DNA from: JBGTLW01 sp041743835
GTDB lineage: Bacteria; Planctomycetota; Phycisphaerae; Phycisphaerales; Phycisphaeraceae
DNA: 5,492 nucleotides
Assembly: GCA_041743835.1 (NCBI GenBank)
Contig: JBGTLW010000117.1
Location: 1 to 5,492, forward strand
Direction of reading: 5' to 3'
The position numbers and the translations under genes are program-made. The first letter of the stretch is position 1. Every line of letters starts with the position of its first letter. Positions 1 through 5,065 of this stretch are shown in pieces. The notes beneath the pieces are model-generated. The model was not told the origin of the DNA. It searched no databases and was given only the letters and a program-made list of their open reading frames with translations.

Positions 1-105
1 GAGTCGGCCCAGAAGAAGTGGCGACGGCTCAACGGCCACGAACTGATCGGCGACGTCATCGCCGGCATCACCTTCACCGACGGAGTCAAACAACACGCCG
101 CCTGA
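1..105 (+). CDS. IS256/Mutator-family transposase, C-terminal fragment (5' end outside window)
   Basis: Frame 1 is open from the first base to TGA at 103-105, giving the last 34 residues of a protein. The tail contains the pattern QKKWRRLNGHELI, then DVIAGITFTDGV. This KKWRRLNGxxLIxxVIxGxxFxDG arrangement is typical of the extreme C-terminus of IS256-family (Mutator-like, DDE) transposases, which cut and join the ends of their own element. The catalytic DDE residues would lie upstream, outside the window. The stop codon is followed within about 10 bases by a sequence resembling the right terminal inverted repeat of such an element, as expected for a compact IS. Whether the full gene is intact cannot be judged here. 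The family call rests on recalled C-terminal conservation only. Confidence 0.8.
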   Translation, partial: ESAQKKWRRLNGHELIGDVIAGITFTDGVKQHAA

Positions 106-112
106 TCAAACT

Positions 113-139
113 TCATCCACAGCTTTTGACAATATCTCA
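113..139. repeat. Probable right terminal inverted repeat of the IS
   Basis: The segment TCCACAGCTTTTGACAATAT lies just after the transposase stop. It resembles outer ends of IS256-family elements, which often carry a (T)CCACA-x-CTTTTGACA-type block in high-GC bacteria. The matching left repeat is not in the window, so the exact boundaries are inferred. Confidence 0.55.
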
Positions 140-150
140 CAGGTAGAATG

Positions 151-174
151 TTGTCGTCGTTGTCGTCGTTGTCG
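151..174 (+). repeat. Short tandem repeat, 9-bp unit TTGTCGTCG
   Basis: TTGTCGTCG occurs at 151-159 and 160-168, followed by the partial copy TTGTCG at 169-174. A TTG/GTTG-rich stretch continues to about 208. It begins about 12 bases outside the IS end. An ATG at 148 opens a frame whose first 26 residues look like a signal peptide (MLSSLSSLSVISLLLVLLLS), but that frame then turns into out-of-frame sequence of the membrane-protein gene, so I treat this as low-complexity DNA. Confidence 0.8.
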
Positions 175-236
175 GTGATCTCTTTGCTGTTGGTGTTGTT
201 GCTGTCATTATTCGATGCGTCAGCCGCTTGCATGTC

Positions 237-240
237 GGAG
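237..240 (+). promoter_or_regulatory. Ribosome binding site deciding the GTG start at 248
   Basis: GGAG at 237-240 with a 7-base spacer precedes GTG 248. The alternative ATG 215 lacks any such motif. Confidence 0.5.
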
Positions 241-247
241 TCAGTCT

Positions 248-574
248 GTGAGTGTTCACCGCTTGGCCATCGCGGGTCTGCTGCTGGGGCTGTGTTCTAT
301 TGTGTTGACGCTGGGGGTTTGGGCGTGGATTTTTGCTCAGCCGGTGGGCAGCTTCCGGGATCAGGGCGGCATGACGATCAGCCTGATCTGCTTCCCGCTG
401 TGCGTGCTCGGCTGGCTGGTCGCCGGCGGCGCAGCCATCGCTCTGGGTGTGGCGGTGCTCACCACCCGCAGCGGTGAAAGCACCCAGCCAAGCACCACGT
501 GCTTTGCTGCGGGCGGGGTCTTGCTGGGCATCATGGGGCTCCCCCTGGCGCTTGCGACGCTGATGATCGCGTGA
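248..574 (+). CDS. Small hypothetical three-helix membrane protein (DUF4190-like pattern)
   Basis: This encodes 108 residues, almost entirely hydrophobic. Three predicted membrane helices lie at about residues 6-30, 43-71 and 85-108, separated by a polar loop (QPVGSFRDQGG) and by TTRSGESTQPST. The glycine/leucine pattern AIAGLLLGLCSIVL in helix 1 and GGVLLGIMGLPLAL in helix 3 recalls small DUF4190-type inner-membrane proteins, whose function is unknown. I chose the GTG at 248 because GGAG lies at 237-240, seven bases upstream; the in-frame ATG at 215 has no visible ribosome binding site and would add 11 polar residues. The last seven codons and the stop (551-574) are the first 24 bases of the first copy of a 36-bp direct repeat, so the C-terminus may have been shaped by that repeat. 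No operon partner is visible. The gene is likely real, but the function is not recognised. Confidence 0.6.
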   Translation: MSVHRLAIAGLLLGLCSIVLTLGVWAWIFAQPVGSFRDQGGMTISLICFPLCVLGWLVAGGAAIALGVAVLTTRSGESTQPSTTCFAAGGVLLGIMGLPLALATLMIA

Positions 575-729
575 TGGCTTTGCGAGTGCTCCTTGTACCA
601 GTTCGCGAGCTTGACCATCGCCCTTGCGACGCTGATGATCGCGTGATGGCTTTGCGAGGGCCTCGCCGTGAATCCTCACTGTAATTGCGTCCGCTTGCGA
701 CGCTGATGATCGCGTGATGGCTTTGCGAG
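551..729. CRISPR. Minimal CRISPR-like array: three identical 36-bp repeats, two spacers, no cas genes in window
   Basis: Three perfectly identical 36-bp direct repeats lie at 551-586, 623-658 and 694-729. Each begins CTTGCGACGCTGATG and ends TGATGGCTTTGCGAG. They are separated by unrelated unique sequences of 36 bp (587-622) and 35 bp (659-693). Repeat length, absolute repeat identity and near-constant spacer length are the defining geometry of a CRISPR array. The repeat can form only weak internal pairing (GCGA with TCGC). No AT-rich leader is evident on either side and no cas gene is present, so this would be an orphan or decayed array, or one working in trans. Repeat 1 overlaps the 3' end of the membrane-protein gene. 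Alternative: a duplicated 3'-gene-end repeat or other dispersed element that happens to have CRISPR-like spacing. The repeats are certain; the CRISPR interpretation is moderate. Confidence 0.6.
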
Positions 730-773
730 GGCGGGGCGGTCTGTGCGCTCCCCCCAAATGACGGGCGTGGCGA

Positions 774-868
774 AGTGAGCGGGGAGAGAGCGGGGAGTCG
801 GATCAGAGAACGGGGGCTGGAGGGTAGAGCGGAGAGCGGAGAGCGGGAGGAGCTGGGGGTGTGGGAGC
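774..868 (+). repeat. Purine-rich low-complexity tract
   Basis: The plus strand is overwhelmingly G and A here, with imperfect internal repeats AGCGGGGAG (two copies near 779-799) and AGAGCGG/AGAGCGGGAGG near 836-851. Several runs of three to five G are present. No credible gene is seen between the array and tRNA-Arg. Confidence 0.6.
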
Positions 869-872
869 CTAA

Positions 873-946
873 TACCCACGACAGGATTCGAACCTGTGAC
901 CTGCGGATTAGAAGTCCGCTGCTCTATCCAACTGAGCTACGTGGGC
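873..946 (-). tRNA. tRNA-Arg, anticodon UCU
   Basis: Read on the minus strand, this folds as a complete 74-nt cloverleaf. The acceptor stem is GCCCACG with CGTGGGT, including a G1-U72 wobble. The D-arm is GCTC with GAGC. The anticodon stem is GCGGA with TCCGC around the loop CTTCTAA, giving anticodon TCT. The variable loop has five bases. The T-arm is ACAGG TTCGAAT CCTGT and the discriminator is A. It decodes AGA (and AGG by wobble). No CCA is encoded, so the tail would be added by nucleotidyltransferase. A TATACT hexamer 11 bases upstream of the 5' end (957-962, minus strand) could be a -10 box, but I see no good -35. Confidence 0.96.
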
Positions 947-1103
947 GGGAGGGTGCAGTATAGTAATGGGAGCCATCGGCCTGCCCGCTGCCGCAGGTTA
1001 ACCCATCGGCTTGCTGGCGCATGGTTGGCGGTGGGCAGTCGGGCTGGCGGGACGAGGTAGTTGTGCCTGGCGTTGCCTAGCGGCGCGGGGCGGTCAGGGC
1101 GGT

Positions 1104-1132
1104 TTGCTCGATGGGCGTGGGGCGCTTATATT
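1104..1132 (+). promoter_or_regulatory. Sigma70-like promoter for tRNA-Ala
   Basis: A -35-like TTGCTC at 1104-1109 and a -10-like TATATT (5 of 6 to consensus) at 1127-1132 are separated by exactly 17 bp. They sit in otherwise very GC-rich DNA, about 40 bases before the tRNA-Ala 5' end. The predicted start is near 1139. Confidence 0.5.
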
Positions 1133-1171
1133 GTTTGGCTCGGCGGTGCGGCAGACGCGTCGCCGGTGCCT

Positions 1172-1244
<73 letters not shown>

Positions 1245-1262
1245 TTCAATAATGATTGTAAG

Positions 1263-1274
1263 TACATGCATGTA
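1263..1274. repeat. 12-bp perfect palindrome TACATGCATGTA
   Basis: This perfect dyad lies 19 bases beyond the tRNA-Ala 3' end, in the AT-rich leader before the integrase gene. It could be a binding site for an element-encoded regulator or an integration accessory protein; function is inferred from position only. Confidence 0.6.
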
Positions 1275-1280
1275 AACTAT

Positions 1281-1310
1281 TTGCGATAATTGCATTAGAC
1301 AGCATATGCT
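1281..1310 (+). promoter_or_regulatory. Candidate integrase promoter with palindromic -10 region
   Basis: TTGCGA at 1281-1286 and TATGCT at 1305-1310 are 18 bp apart and each matches 4 of 6 consensus bases. The -10 lies inside the perfect 10-bp palindrome AGCATATGCT (1301-1310), so a repressor bound there would block transcription. The match is modest. Confidence 0.3.
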
Positions 1311-1315
1311 TCAGC

Positions 1316-1368
1316 GTCTGATTTTCACGTATTTTCTGTCTGATTCTTGGCTGATCTTGTCTGATCCT
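1316..1368 (+). repeat. Helically phased direct repeats GTCTGATYYT before the integrase gene
   Basis: Copies are GTCTGATTTT (1316-1325), GTCTGATTCT (1338-1347), GGCTGATCTT (1349-1358) and GTCTGATCCT (1359-1368), with a degenerate copy near 1327-1336. Start-to-start distances are 22, 11 and 10 bases, so all sit on about the same face of the helix. Such arrays suit cooperative binding, for example arm-type sites of the integrase, an excisionase, or a regulator of integrase expression. Confidence 0.65.
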
Positions 1369-1416
1369 GCGGGTATTGCTAACATAGCTGTCGCTCAAAC
1401 TGCGGAAGCTAAACCC

Positions 1417-1422
1417 GAAGGA
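1417..1422 (+). promoter_or_regulatory. Ribosome binding site of the integrase gene
   Basis: GAAGGA with a 7-base spacer precedes the GTG start at 1430 and decides the start over other in-frame triplets. Confidence 0.6.
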
Positions 1423-1429
1423 TCTTATT

Positions 1430-2944
1430 GTGGCAAAACGTCGAGGGGAACTTGTCAAGGATTCGTCCGGGCAGTATTTTCGTCAGCTCGGGTATAAGCG
1501 TGGCCTCGCGGGTCAACCTAAATTTCGCCTGGGCAAGGATCAAAAACTAGCCGAGTTGGCGTACCACCGATTGGGCATGCTATGGGATGCCGTCGTGACT
1601 GAGCACGAGCGTCGCGGATTGACTGTAGTGGAGCAGTTTGCTCCGCCAGGCGGCGGGGGCTGCAGCGGCGGACCCCTATGGCCAGACGACGCATTGCTCG
1701 TGGCCGAAGCCATACGTAAACACAAGCACATTGTGCGATTGCCACCCCCAGTCAACATGGATGGCGACGACGCGTACGCCCAATACATCGACCACGTTCG
1801 CGGGTTGTACGGGCAGATCATCGCCGTCCTCCCCGCAGACGAAGAGTCGGCCAAAGCGGGCAAGGAATCTCACGCCCACTACGCCAGGCATCGCAGCCGG
1901 CAGGCGGCGGTCAACTCTCGCATTGCCCAGATCCCGATCCCTGCGGGAGTGGTGGGGCAGACCCTCTACGCCGCCCTGGATGCGTACGCCGAAGCCATAC
2001 TCGCCCGCAACCAAAAGGAGTCTGGTCGCGTCCATGCTGCCAGCGTACTACGACTGAAATCTTCCACACCAGACATGGACTTATCCGAATTTGGCTATGC
2101 CCAAGTAGAGCGGCTCGCCGCCTATTGGGAGAGTCGGCCAGAGGCGAAGGCTCGTGGCGGCAAGGGCCTTGGTCGGCCGATTTCGATCGACACCGTGGAT
2201 AAGCAAATATGTGCAGCTCGCCGATTCCTGAAGTGGCTCGAACGGAACGCTGAGTACGATTGGGAGCCCCCAAAGTTTGTGGACGATGCGTTGAGAGTAG
2301 ACCTCAAGCAACTGCGCACAGACGAGGAAATCTCAGCCCTCCGTCACGGTGTCCAGACGTTTACAGTGGAACAACTTGCAGTGATGTATCAGCACGCGAC
2401 AGATCTAGAGCGGTTCTTGATACTGTTGGGACTTAACGCAGCCATGTCGCACGCGGAATTGCTCTCGTTGCGATGGGACGAGATTGATAATGACCCGCCC
2501 ACAATCAAACGGGTTCGCAGGAAGTCGGGAGTATACGGTGAAGCAGTGTTGTGGCCCGAGACTTGGGCCGCTATCCAGCGCAGGCGTCCGAAGTCAACCA
2601 CCGCATCGTCACTCGTACTCATGACCGCGCGCAGCACTGAATACACCCGCCAACGCGTTGCTAATACATGGGAAACGCTCCGCAAACGCATCGAGCGCGC
2701 AACCGGCGCGCCAGCAGAATGGTGGTTACCTTTCAAGCACCTGCGAAAGACCGCAGCCCAACTCATCCGCAACGAGTCCGACGGCGAGATTGCAGGTGTC
2801 TTCCTGAGCCACGGCAAGCCGGTGGCCACAGACGATCTGGCCGACTTGTACAGTAACCGACCCTTCCACCGTGTCGCAGAGGCGCTGGGCAAGGTGCGTA
2901 AGCGGCTGGAACCCATGTTCGCCGCCGAACCCGCGTGGCATTAA
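1430..2944 (+). CDS. Tyrosine recombinase/integrase with divergent catalytic residues
   Basis: This 504-residue protein should catalyse site-specific integration and excision of the element. Residues 1-60 form an N-terminal module with the pattern GQYFRQLG...KFRLG, seen at the start of many planctomycete phage-type integrases. Residues about 175-290 look like the helical core-binding domain, and about 310-495 like the catalytic domain. Active-site landmarks: the arginine-I position (normally GxRxxEL) reads AMSHAEL with Ser340; the beta-hairpin lysine is probably K365 or K360; HxxR reads KHLR with Lys436 and Arg439; the third His is His461 in LSHGKP; the nucleophile is Tyr474 in DLYSNRP. The Arg-I and His substitutions are unusual but, as far as I recall, occur in a planctomycete-rich recombinase-like group. 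The GTG start is supported by GAAGGA at 1417-1422, seven bases upstream. The gene follows tRNA-Ala by 186 bases, in the same direction. Recombinase activity is inferred. Confidence 0.85.
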   Translation: MAKRRGELVKDSSGQYFRQLGYKRGLAGQPKFRLGKDQKLAELAYHRLGMLWDAVVTEHERRGLTVVEQFAPPGGGGCSGGPLWPDDALLVAEAIRKHKHIVRLPPPVNMDGDDAYAQYIDHVRGLYGQIIAVLPADEESAKAGKESHAHYARHRSRQAAVNSRIAQIPIPAGVVGQTLYAALDAYAEAILARNQKESGRVHAASVLRLKSSTPDMDLSEFGYAQVERLAAYWESRPEAKARGGKGLGRPISIDTVDKQICAARRFLKWLERNAEYDWEPPKFVDDALRVDLKQLRTDEEISALRHGVQTFTVEQLAVMYQHATDLERFLILLGLNAAMSHAELLSLRWDEIDNDPPTIKRVRRKSGVYGEAVLWPETWAAIQRRRPKSTTASSLVLMTARSTEYTRQRVANTWETLRKRIERATGAPAEWWLPFKHLRKTAAQLIRNESDGEIAGVFLSHGKPVATDDLADLYSNRPFHRVAEALGKVRKRLEPMFAAEPAWH

Positions 2945-3007
2945 GATAAAGACAAGGTCTGAGCGTCGTTGGGTGTGGTTGGGGCCTGCCACAGATTGAT
3001 TCATCAA

Positions 3008-3679
3008 ATGGATGCGGCCCCACTGATACCCCAGCCCTCGCAAGTATTTCAGCCCCCCGCGCTCGTTTTCGACCCGCCGCTGGCTCGGCGTGTGCGACAG
3101 CGGCTGAGGGAACTGAGGTGCCTTATCCTTTACTTTGGCGCACCTGTCTCTTCCCCATCGCTCGATCCGAGGTATCCGTGCTCGGCGTTCGGGTTCACCC
3201 TGGTGCCGGGACCTCCAAATGGCACGACCTCATTTGCAGCGGTGGAAGAGGTATGCGCCCACGAGGCGTTGCTGCTGAAATGCTACGCAGACTATCAGCG
3301 CTTGGTGTGGTGTCACGAAGGGGACATTTCAACAGGACACGTGCCCGCCGACACGACGCATTTGGTCGGTGGGTCGCAACCGGTCTTGAGTCATTGGGTG
3401 ATCCACCCGTCTGGCCACCCTCCCATCGATGCCTGCGGCGCGCAGGTCAGAACGTTTATCGACTCGTTCCTAGAAGTAGGGCTGGACCTGCAAGAACGCA
3501 GGAATTTACAGTTCATTGCACAAAGCGCGCATACTCAACGCCGCGTGGAGCAGTACCCATACGTCGGCGTATCCATGCGTCCGCAGTGCGTAGCCCAACT
3601 AGACCAGGCTTTTTACCTCATGGATTGGTTGGAGCAGCTTGAATGCCGTTTGGTCGCCGGTGGCTGGCGGCCAAAGTAG
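3008..3679 (+). CDS. Hypothetical protein, cysteine-rich, element-encoded
   Basis: I do not recognise this 223-residue protein. It has an N-terminal proline-rich part (residues 5-25), an Arg/Leu-rich helix RRVRQRLREL (about 27-36), a hydrophobic strand (LILYFG), and a middle part with VCAHEALLLKCYADYQRLVWC that is probably helical. Eight cysteines are spread through the protein, but they do not form a clear zinc-ribbon spacing. The C-terminal part (DQAFYLMDWLEQLECRL) looks helical. No signal peptide or membrane segment is evident. Codon pattern is coding-like, with no disruption. The start is uncertain: ATG 3008 has no Shine-Dalgarno; TTG 2969 or GTG 2975 would add 13 or 11 residues and have only a distant AAGG at 2954-2957. 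It lies 63 bases after the integrase gene on the same strand and could be co-transcribed with it. A role in excision, regulation or accessory function is possible but unsupported. Confidence 0.6.
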   Translation: MDAAPLIPQPSQVFQPPALVFDPPLARRVRQRLRELRCLILYFGAPVSSPSLDPRYPCSAFGFTLVPGPPNGTTSFAAVEEVCAHEALLLKCYADYQRLVWCHEGDISTGHVPADTTHLVGGSQPVLSHWVIHPSGHPPIDACGAQVRTFIDSFLEVGLDLQERRNLQFIAQSAHTQRRVEQYPYVGVSMRPQCVAQLDQAFYLMDWLEQLECRLVAGGWRPK

Positions 3680-3730
3680 CCCGTGAGGCAGGCGGCAGGC
3701 ACCAACCCCAACGCTTCGTGGTCGGCACCC

Positions 3731-3916
3731 ATGTCCAGAAGCGAGTTGGCTCGGCGATACTTCGACAGCCCCAAGGCCCGGCCGCGTCAGTTCGCCACGC
3801 TAGCTGACCCGCCCATGATGCTGAGAATCGCACACAGAAAGTGGATCATGCAGATCGACCCGCTCGACCCCGCGACGCGATTACGAATCGAGCGCGCTAT
3901 AGATCGCAAAGTGTGA
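3731..3916 (+). CDS. Small basic hypothetical protein (61 aa)
   Basis: The protein begins MSRSELARRYFDSPKARPR, continues through DPPMMLRIAHRKWIMQID and ends in RLRIERAIDRKV. It is basic and probably helical; SELARRY looks like the start of a DNA-binding helix, but no complete helix-turn-helix can be argued. It sits right after the cysteine-rich ORF, in the place where small excisionase-like or regulatory genes are often found in integrative elements; that role is inference. The frame is open back to a GTG at 3683, only three bases after the preceding stop, which would give 77 residues and suggest translational coupling. I prefer ATG 3731 because the extra residues look less protein-like. Neither start has a clear ribosome binding site. 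TGA at 3914-3916 is followed by a small hairpin (GATGC TCA GCATC, 3915-3927). Confidence 0.45.
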   Translation: MSRSELARRYFDSPKARPRQFATLADPPMMLRIAHRKWIMQIDPLDPATRLRIERAIDRKV

Positions 3917-4208
3917 TGCTCAGCATCGCTCCGCGTTCCGGCGTGGCGAAGTGCGCCCAGGTGGGCCACTCAGTCTCGAGAAGCCACTTCTGGCACATAC
4001 CTTTATGGGCCATTATCAGCCATCAGACACCATGGTAATTGCGAATATACAGCAATACACAAGCCGCGATGAGCCATTATAGGCCAATATCGGCTGCTCA
4101 AAAGACTATGTGAATCGAGCATTGTTATACCAGACCGAGTCTCTTCCCCTCCCTATCAAACTCTCTGTAAATAGCATCACGACCCGCTGGCAGGCGTCAC
4201 CCAATAAG
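3917..4208. other. Intergenic region with iteron-like repeats; no credible gene
   Basis: No convincing gene is seen between the small basic ORF and the intrinsic terminator. A 40-codon frame starts at ATG 3916, overlapping the preceding stop as TGATG and ending at 4038, but it lacks coding character. The part after about 4000 is AT-richer and contains repeats based on GCCATTAT. With the terminator at its end, the region could also encode a small untranslated RNA, though I see no strong promoter. Confidence 0.5.
4009..4095 (+). repeat. Iteron-like repeats GCCAWTATMRGCY
   Basis: Three related 13-mers occur: GCCATTATCAGCC at 4009-4021, GCCATTATAGGCC at 4073-4085 and GCCAATATCGGCT at 4083-4095. 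The last two share GCC and together form an imperfect 22-bp dyad centred on GGCC at 4082-4085 (16 of 22 positions symmetric). They lie in AT-richer DNA about 300 bases before the Rep gene, a usual place for Rep, Xis or repressor binding sites. Confidence 0.5.
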
Positions 4209-4253
4209 GCATCCGGGCTGCGTGATCCACCGCCCGGATGCTTTTATTTATTT
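4209..4253 (+). terminator. Rho-independent terminator
   Basis: A perfect 10-bp stem, GCATCCGGGC (4209-4218) with GCCCGGATGC (4232-4241), encloses a 13-base loop and is followed directly by TTTTATTTATTT. This is a strong intrinsic terminator for plus-strand transcripts. It would end the integrase-side transcript or an RNA starting in the preceding gap, and insulate the Rep gene downstream. The other strand has no matching T-tract. Confidence 0.9.
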
Positions 4254-4388
4254 CTAGCACCGCGCCGTCGATGACTTGTCCAGATGCCGGTGGCAAATAA
4301 GCCCTGCGATTTGCTCGAGGAAGATATTTCATCAAATTGATTGTCTCGTGTCGTGATTAGGACCACACGCCTTGCCCCAGACACTTAG

Positions 4389-4394
4389 AAGGAG
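4389..4394 (+). promoter_or_regulatory. Strong Shine-Dalgarno of the rep-like gene
   Basis: AAGGAG at 4389-4394, within AGAAGGAG, is six bases before ATG 4401. It is the best ribosome binding site in the window and fixes the start. Confidence 0.85.
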
Positions 4395-4400
4395 AAGAGC

Positions 4401-4979
4401 ATGACCGTAGTTGACGTTACCGTTCCGTCCCGGAAGACCCGCCGGCTGATCAAGGCCCACTGGCTGCGGCTGGCCCGGAAGAGTAAATATCCCATCTATG
4501 GGCACCTGACCACCACGCATGGTTGGCATGACCCCCTTCGGATTGAGAAGGCCGTTAAACGCTGGCTAAAAGTGTGGCACATGGAATCCGCCGATCATCT
4601 GGGGTTACTCAGCGAGTTCCCCACAGTCGAGTTTGGTAGATACAAGAATGCCACGCCGGGCCGCAAGTTCCGCGGGCCCGGCATCAACGCCTACAAAAAT
4701 GGCCCCGGACACGCGACCTACTTTATTGCGATCGAACGTTCGCTTAGCGGCATGATGCATGCGCACGCCCTCATCAATCCGACTTTACTCCTGCCCTTGG
4801 ACCTTTACCGCGGCAAGCGGCTGTGGCAGGGCGGTAGCTGCGAGCGTGGCATGGCAATGGGCGACGCCAAAATTGAAGCGACGCGTAACCAGTGCCGTGC
4901 CACACGCTACACCAACAAGAACGACCTGTTAGGCGAAGTCACATTTTTAATGTCACCCGGTATGCATTGGCCCGTATGA
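4401..4979 (+). CDS. HUH-superfamily endonuclease, putative rolling-circle replication initiator (Rep)
   Basis: This 192-residue protein shows the three ordered motifs of single-tyrosine HUH endonucleases. Motif I is YGHLTTTHGW at residues 33-42, matching the usual FLTLT strand. Motif II is FIAIERSLSGMMHAHALI, with the metal-binding pair His120-Ala-His122 and an upstream acidic Glu112. Motif III is RYTNKN, with the probable nucleophile Tyr170 and Lys173 (YxxK). Such proteins nick one strand at an origin, stay covalently linked through tyrosine and start rolling-circle replication or transfer. The protein is short, with only 19 residues after motif III and no helicase domain. A different frame (-1) stays open past the stop to 5098, so a frameshifted longer form of about 232 residues is conceivable at the T5 run 4944-4948. 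A strong Shine-Dalgarno supports the start. An origin-like hairpin lies 65 bases downstream. A relaxase or a transposase of the HUH type remains possible. Confidence 0.7.
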   Translation: MTVVDVTVPSRKTRRLIKAHWLRLARKSKYPIYGHLTTTHGWHDPLRIEKAVKRWLKVWHMESADHLGLLSEFPTVEFGRYKNATPGRKFRGPGINAYKNGPGHATYFIAIERSLSGMMHAHALINPTLLLPLDLYRGKRLWQGGSCERGMAMGDAKIEATRNQCRATRYTNKNDLLGEVTFLMSPGMHWPV

Positions 4980-5043
4980 TGGCGAGGTCGTTCCCACGGC
5001 ACGCAGTCCGCAGAAGGCGGCATCAACTCGGTCAAGACAACCT

Positions 5044-5065
5044 TTCGTCCCTACTACGGGACGAA
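5044..5065. other. Hairpin with TACTAC loop: candidate double-strand origin/nick site
   Basis: A perfect 8-bp inverted repeat, TTCGTCCC (5044-5051) with GGGACGAA (5058-5065), presents the loop TACTAC. Loop and right edge read TACTACGGGAC; the nick sequence of pMV158-family rolling-circle plasmids, TACTACG/AC, lies in a comparable hairpin loop. No T-tract follows, so it is unlikely to be a terminator. Its place 65 bases after the rep-like gene fits an origin. Confidence 0.5.

Larger units (their letters stand above)
1..139 (+). mobile_element. Right end of an IS256-family insertion sequence
   Basis: The transposase tail and the following terminal repeat define the right end of an insertion sequence whose left part is outside the window. 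The outer edge is placed near 139 by the sequence ending TTTTGACAATATCTC; this edge is approximate. The target-site duplication cannot be verified without the left end. Confidence 0.7.

Noticed and set aside
137..757. 206-codon minus-strand frame with ALAKPSRDHQRRK repeats and a poly-Thr end
   Set aside because: It is the reverse reading of the direct repeats, the TTGTCG-rich DNA and the membrane-protein gene; no ribosome binding site or family resemblance.
764..777. GGCGTGGCGAAGTG, repeated exactly at 3940-3953
   Set aside because: A 14-bp match is somewhat unexpected, but the flanks differ, there is no dyad or att context, and one pair in GC-rich DNA can be chance.
774..868. Possible G-quadruplex in the purine-rich tract
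   Set aside because: G-runs are present, but loops between them are long and irregular; no compact four-run motif.
2046..2054. Exact TACTACGAC nonamer, identical to the pMV158-type nick sequence
   Set aside because: It lies inside the integrase coding region with no flanking inverted repeat; likely chance.
2389..2916. 175-codon minus-strand frame opposite the integrase catalytic domain
   Set aside because: Shadow of a well-supported gene in GC-rich DNA; low-complexity Ser/Arg-rich translation.
3118..3642. 174-codon plus-strand frame overlapping the cysteine-rich ORF
   Set aside because: Arg-rich, alternative-frame character, no ribosome binding site; the overlapping frame has better codon use.
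3916..4038. 40-codon ORF whose ATG overlaps the preceding stop (TGATG)
   Set aside because: Stop-start overlap is attractive, but the composition is not protein-like and it runs into the iteron-like repeats; no ribosome binding site.
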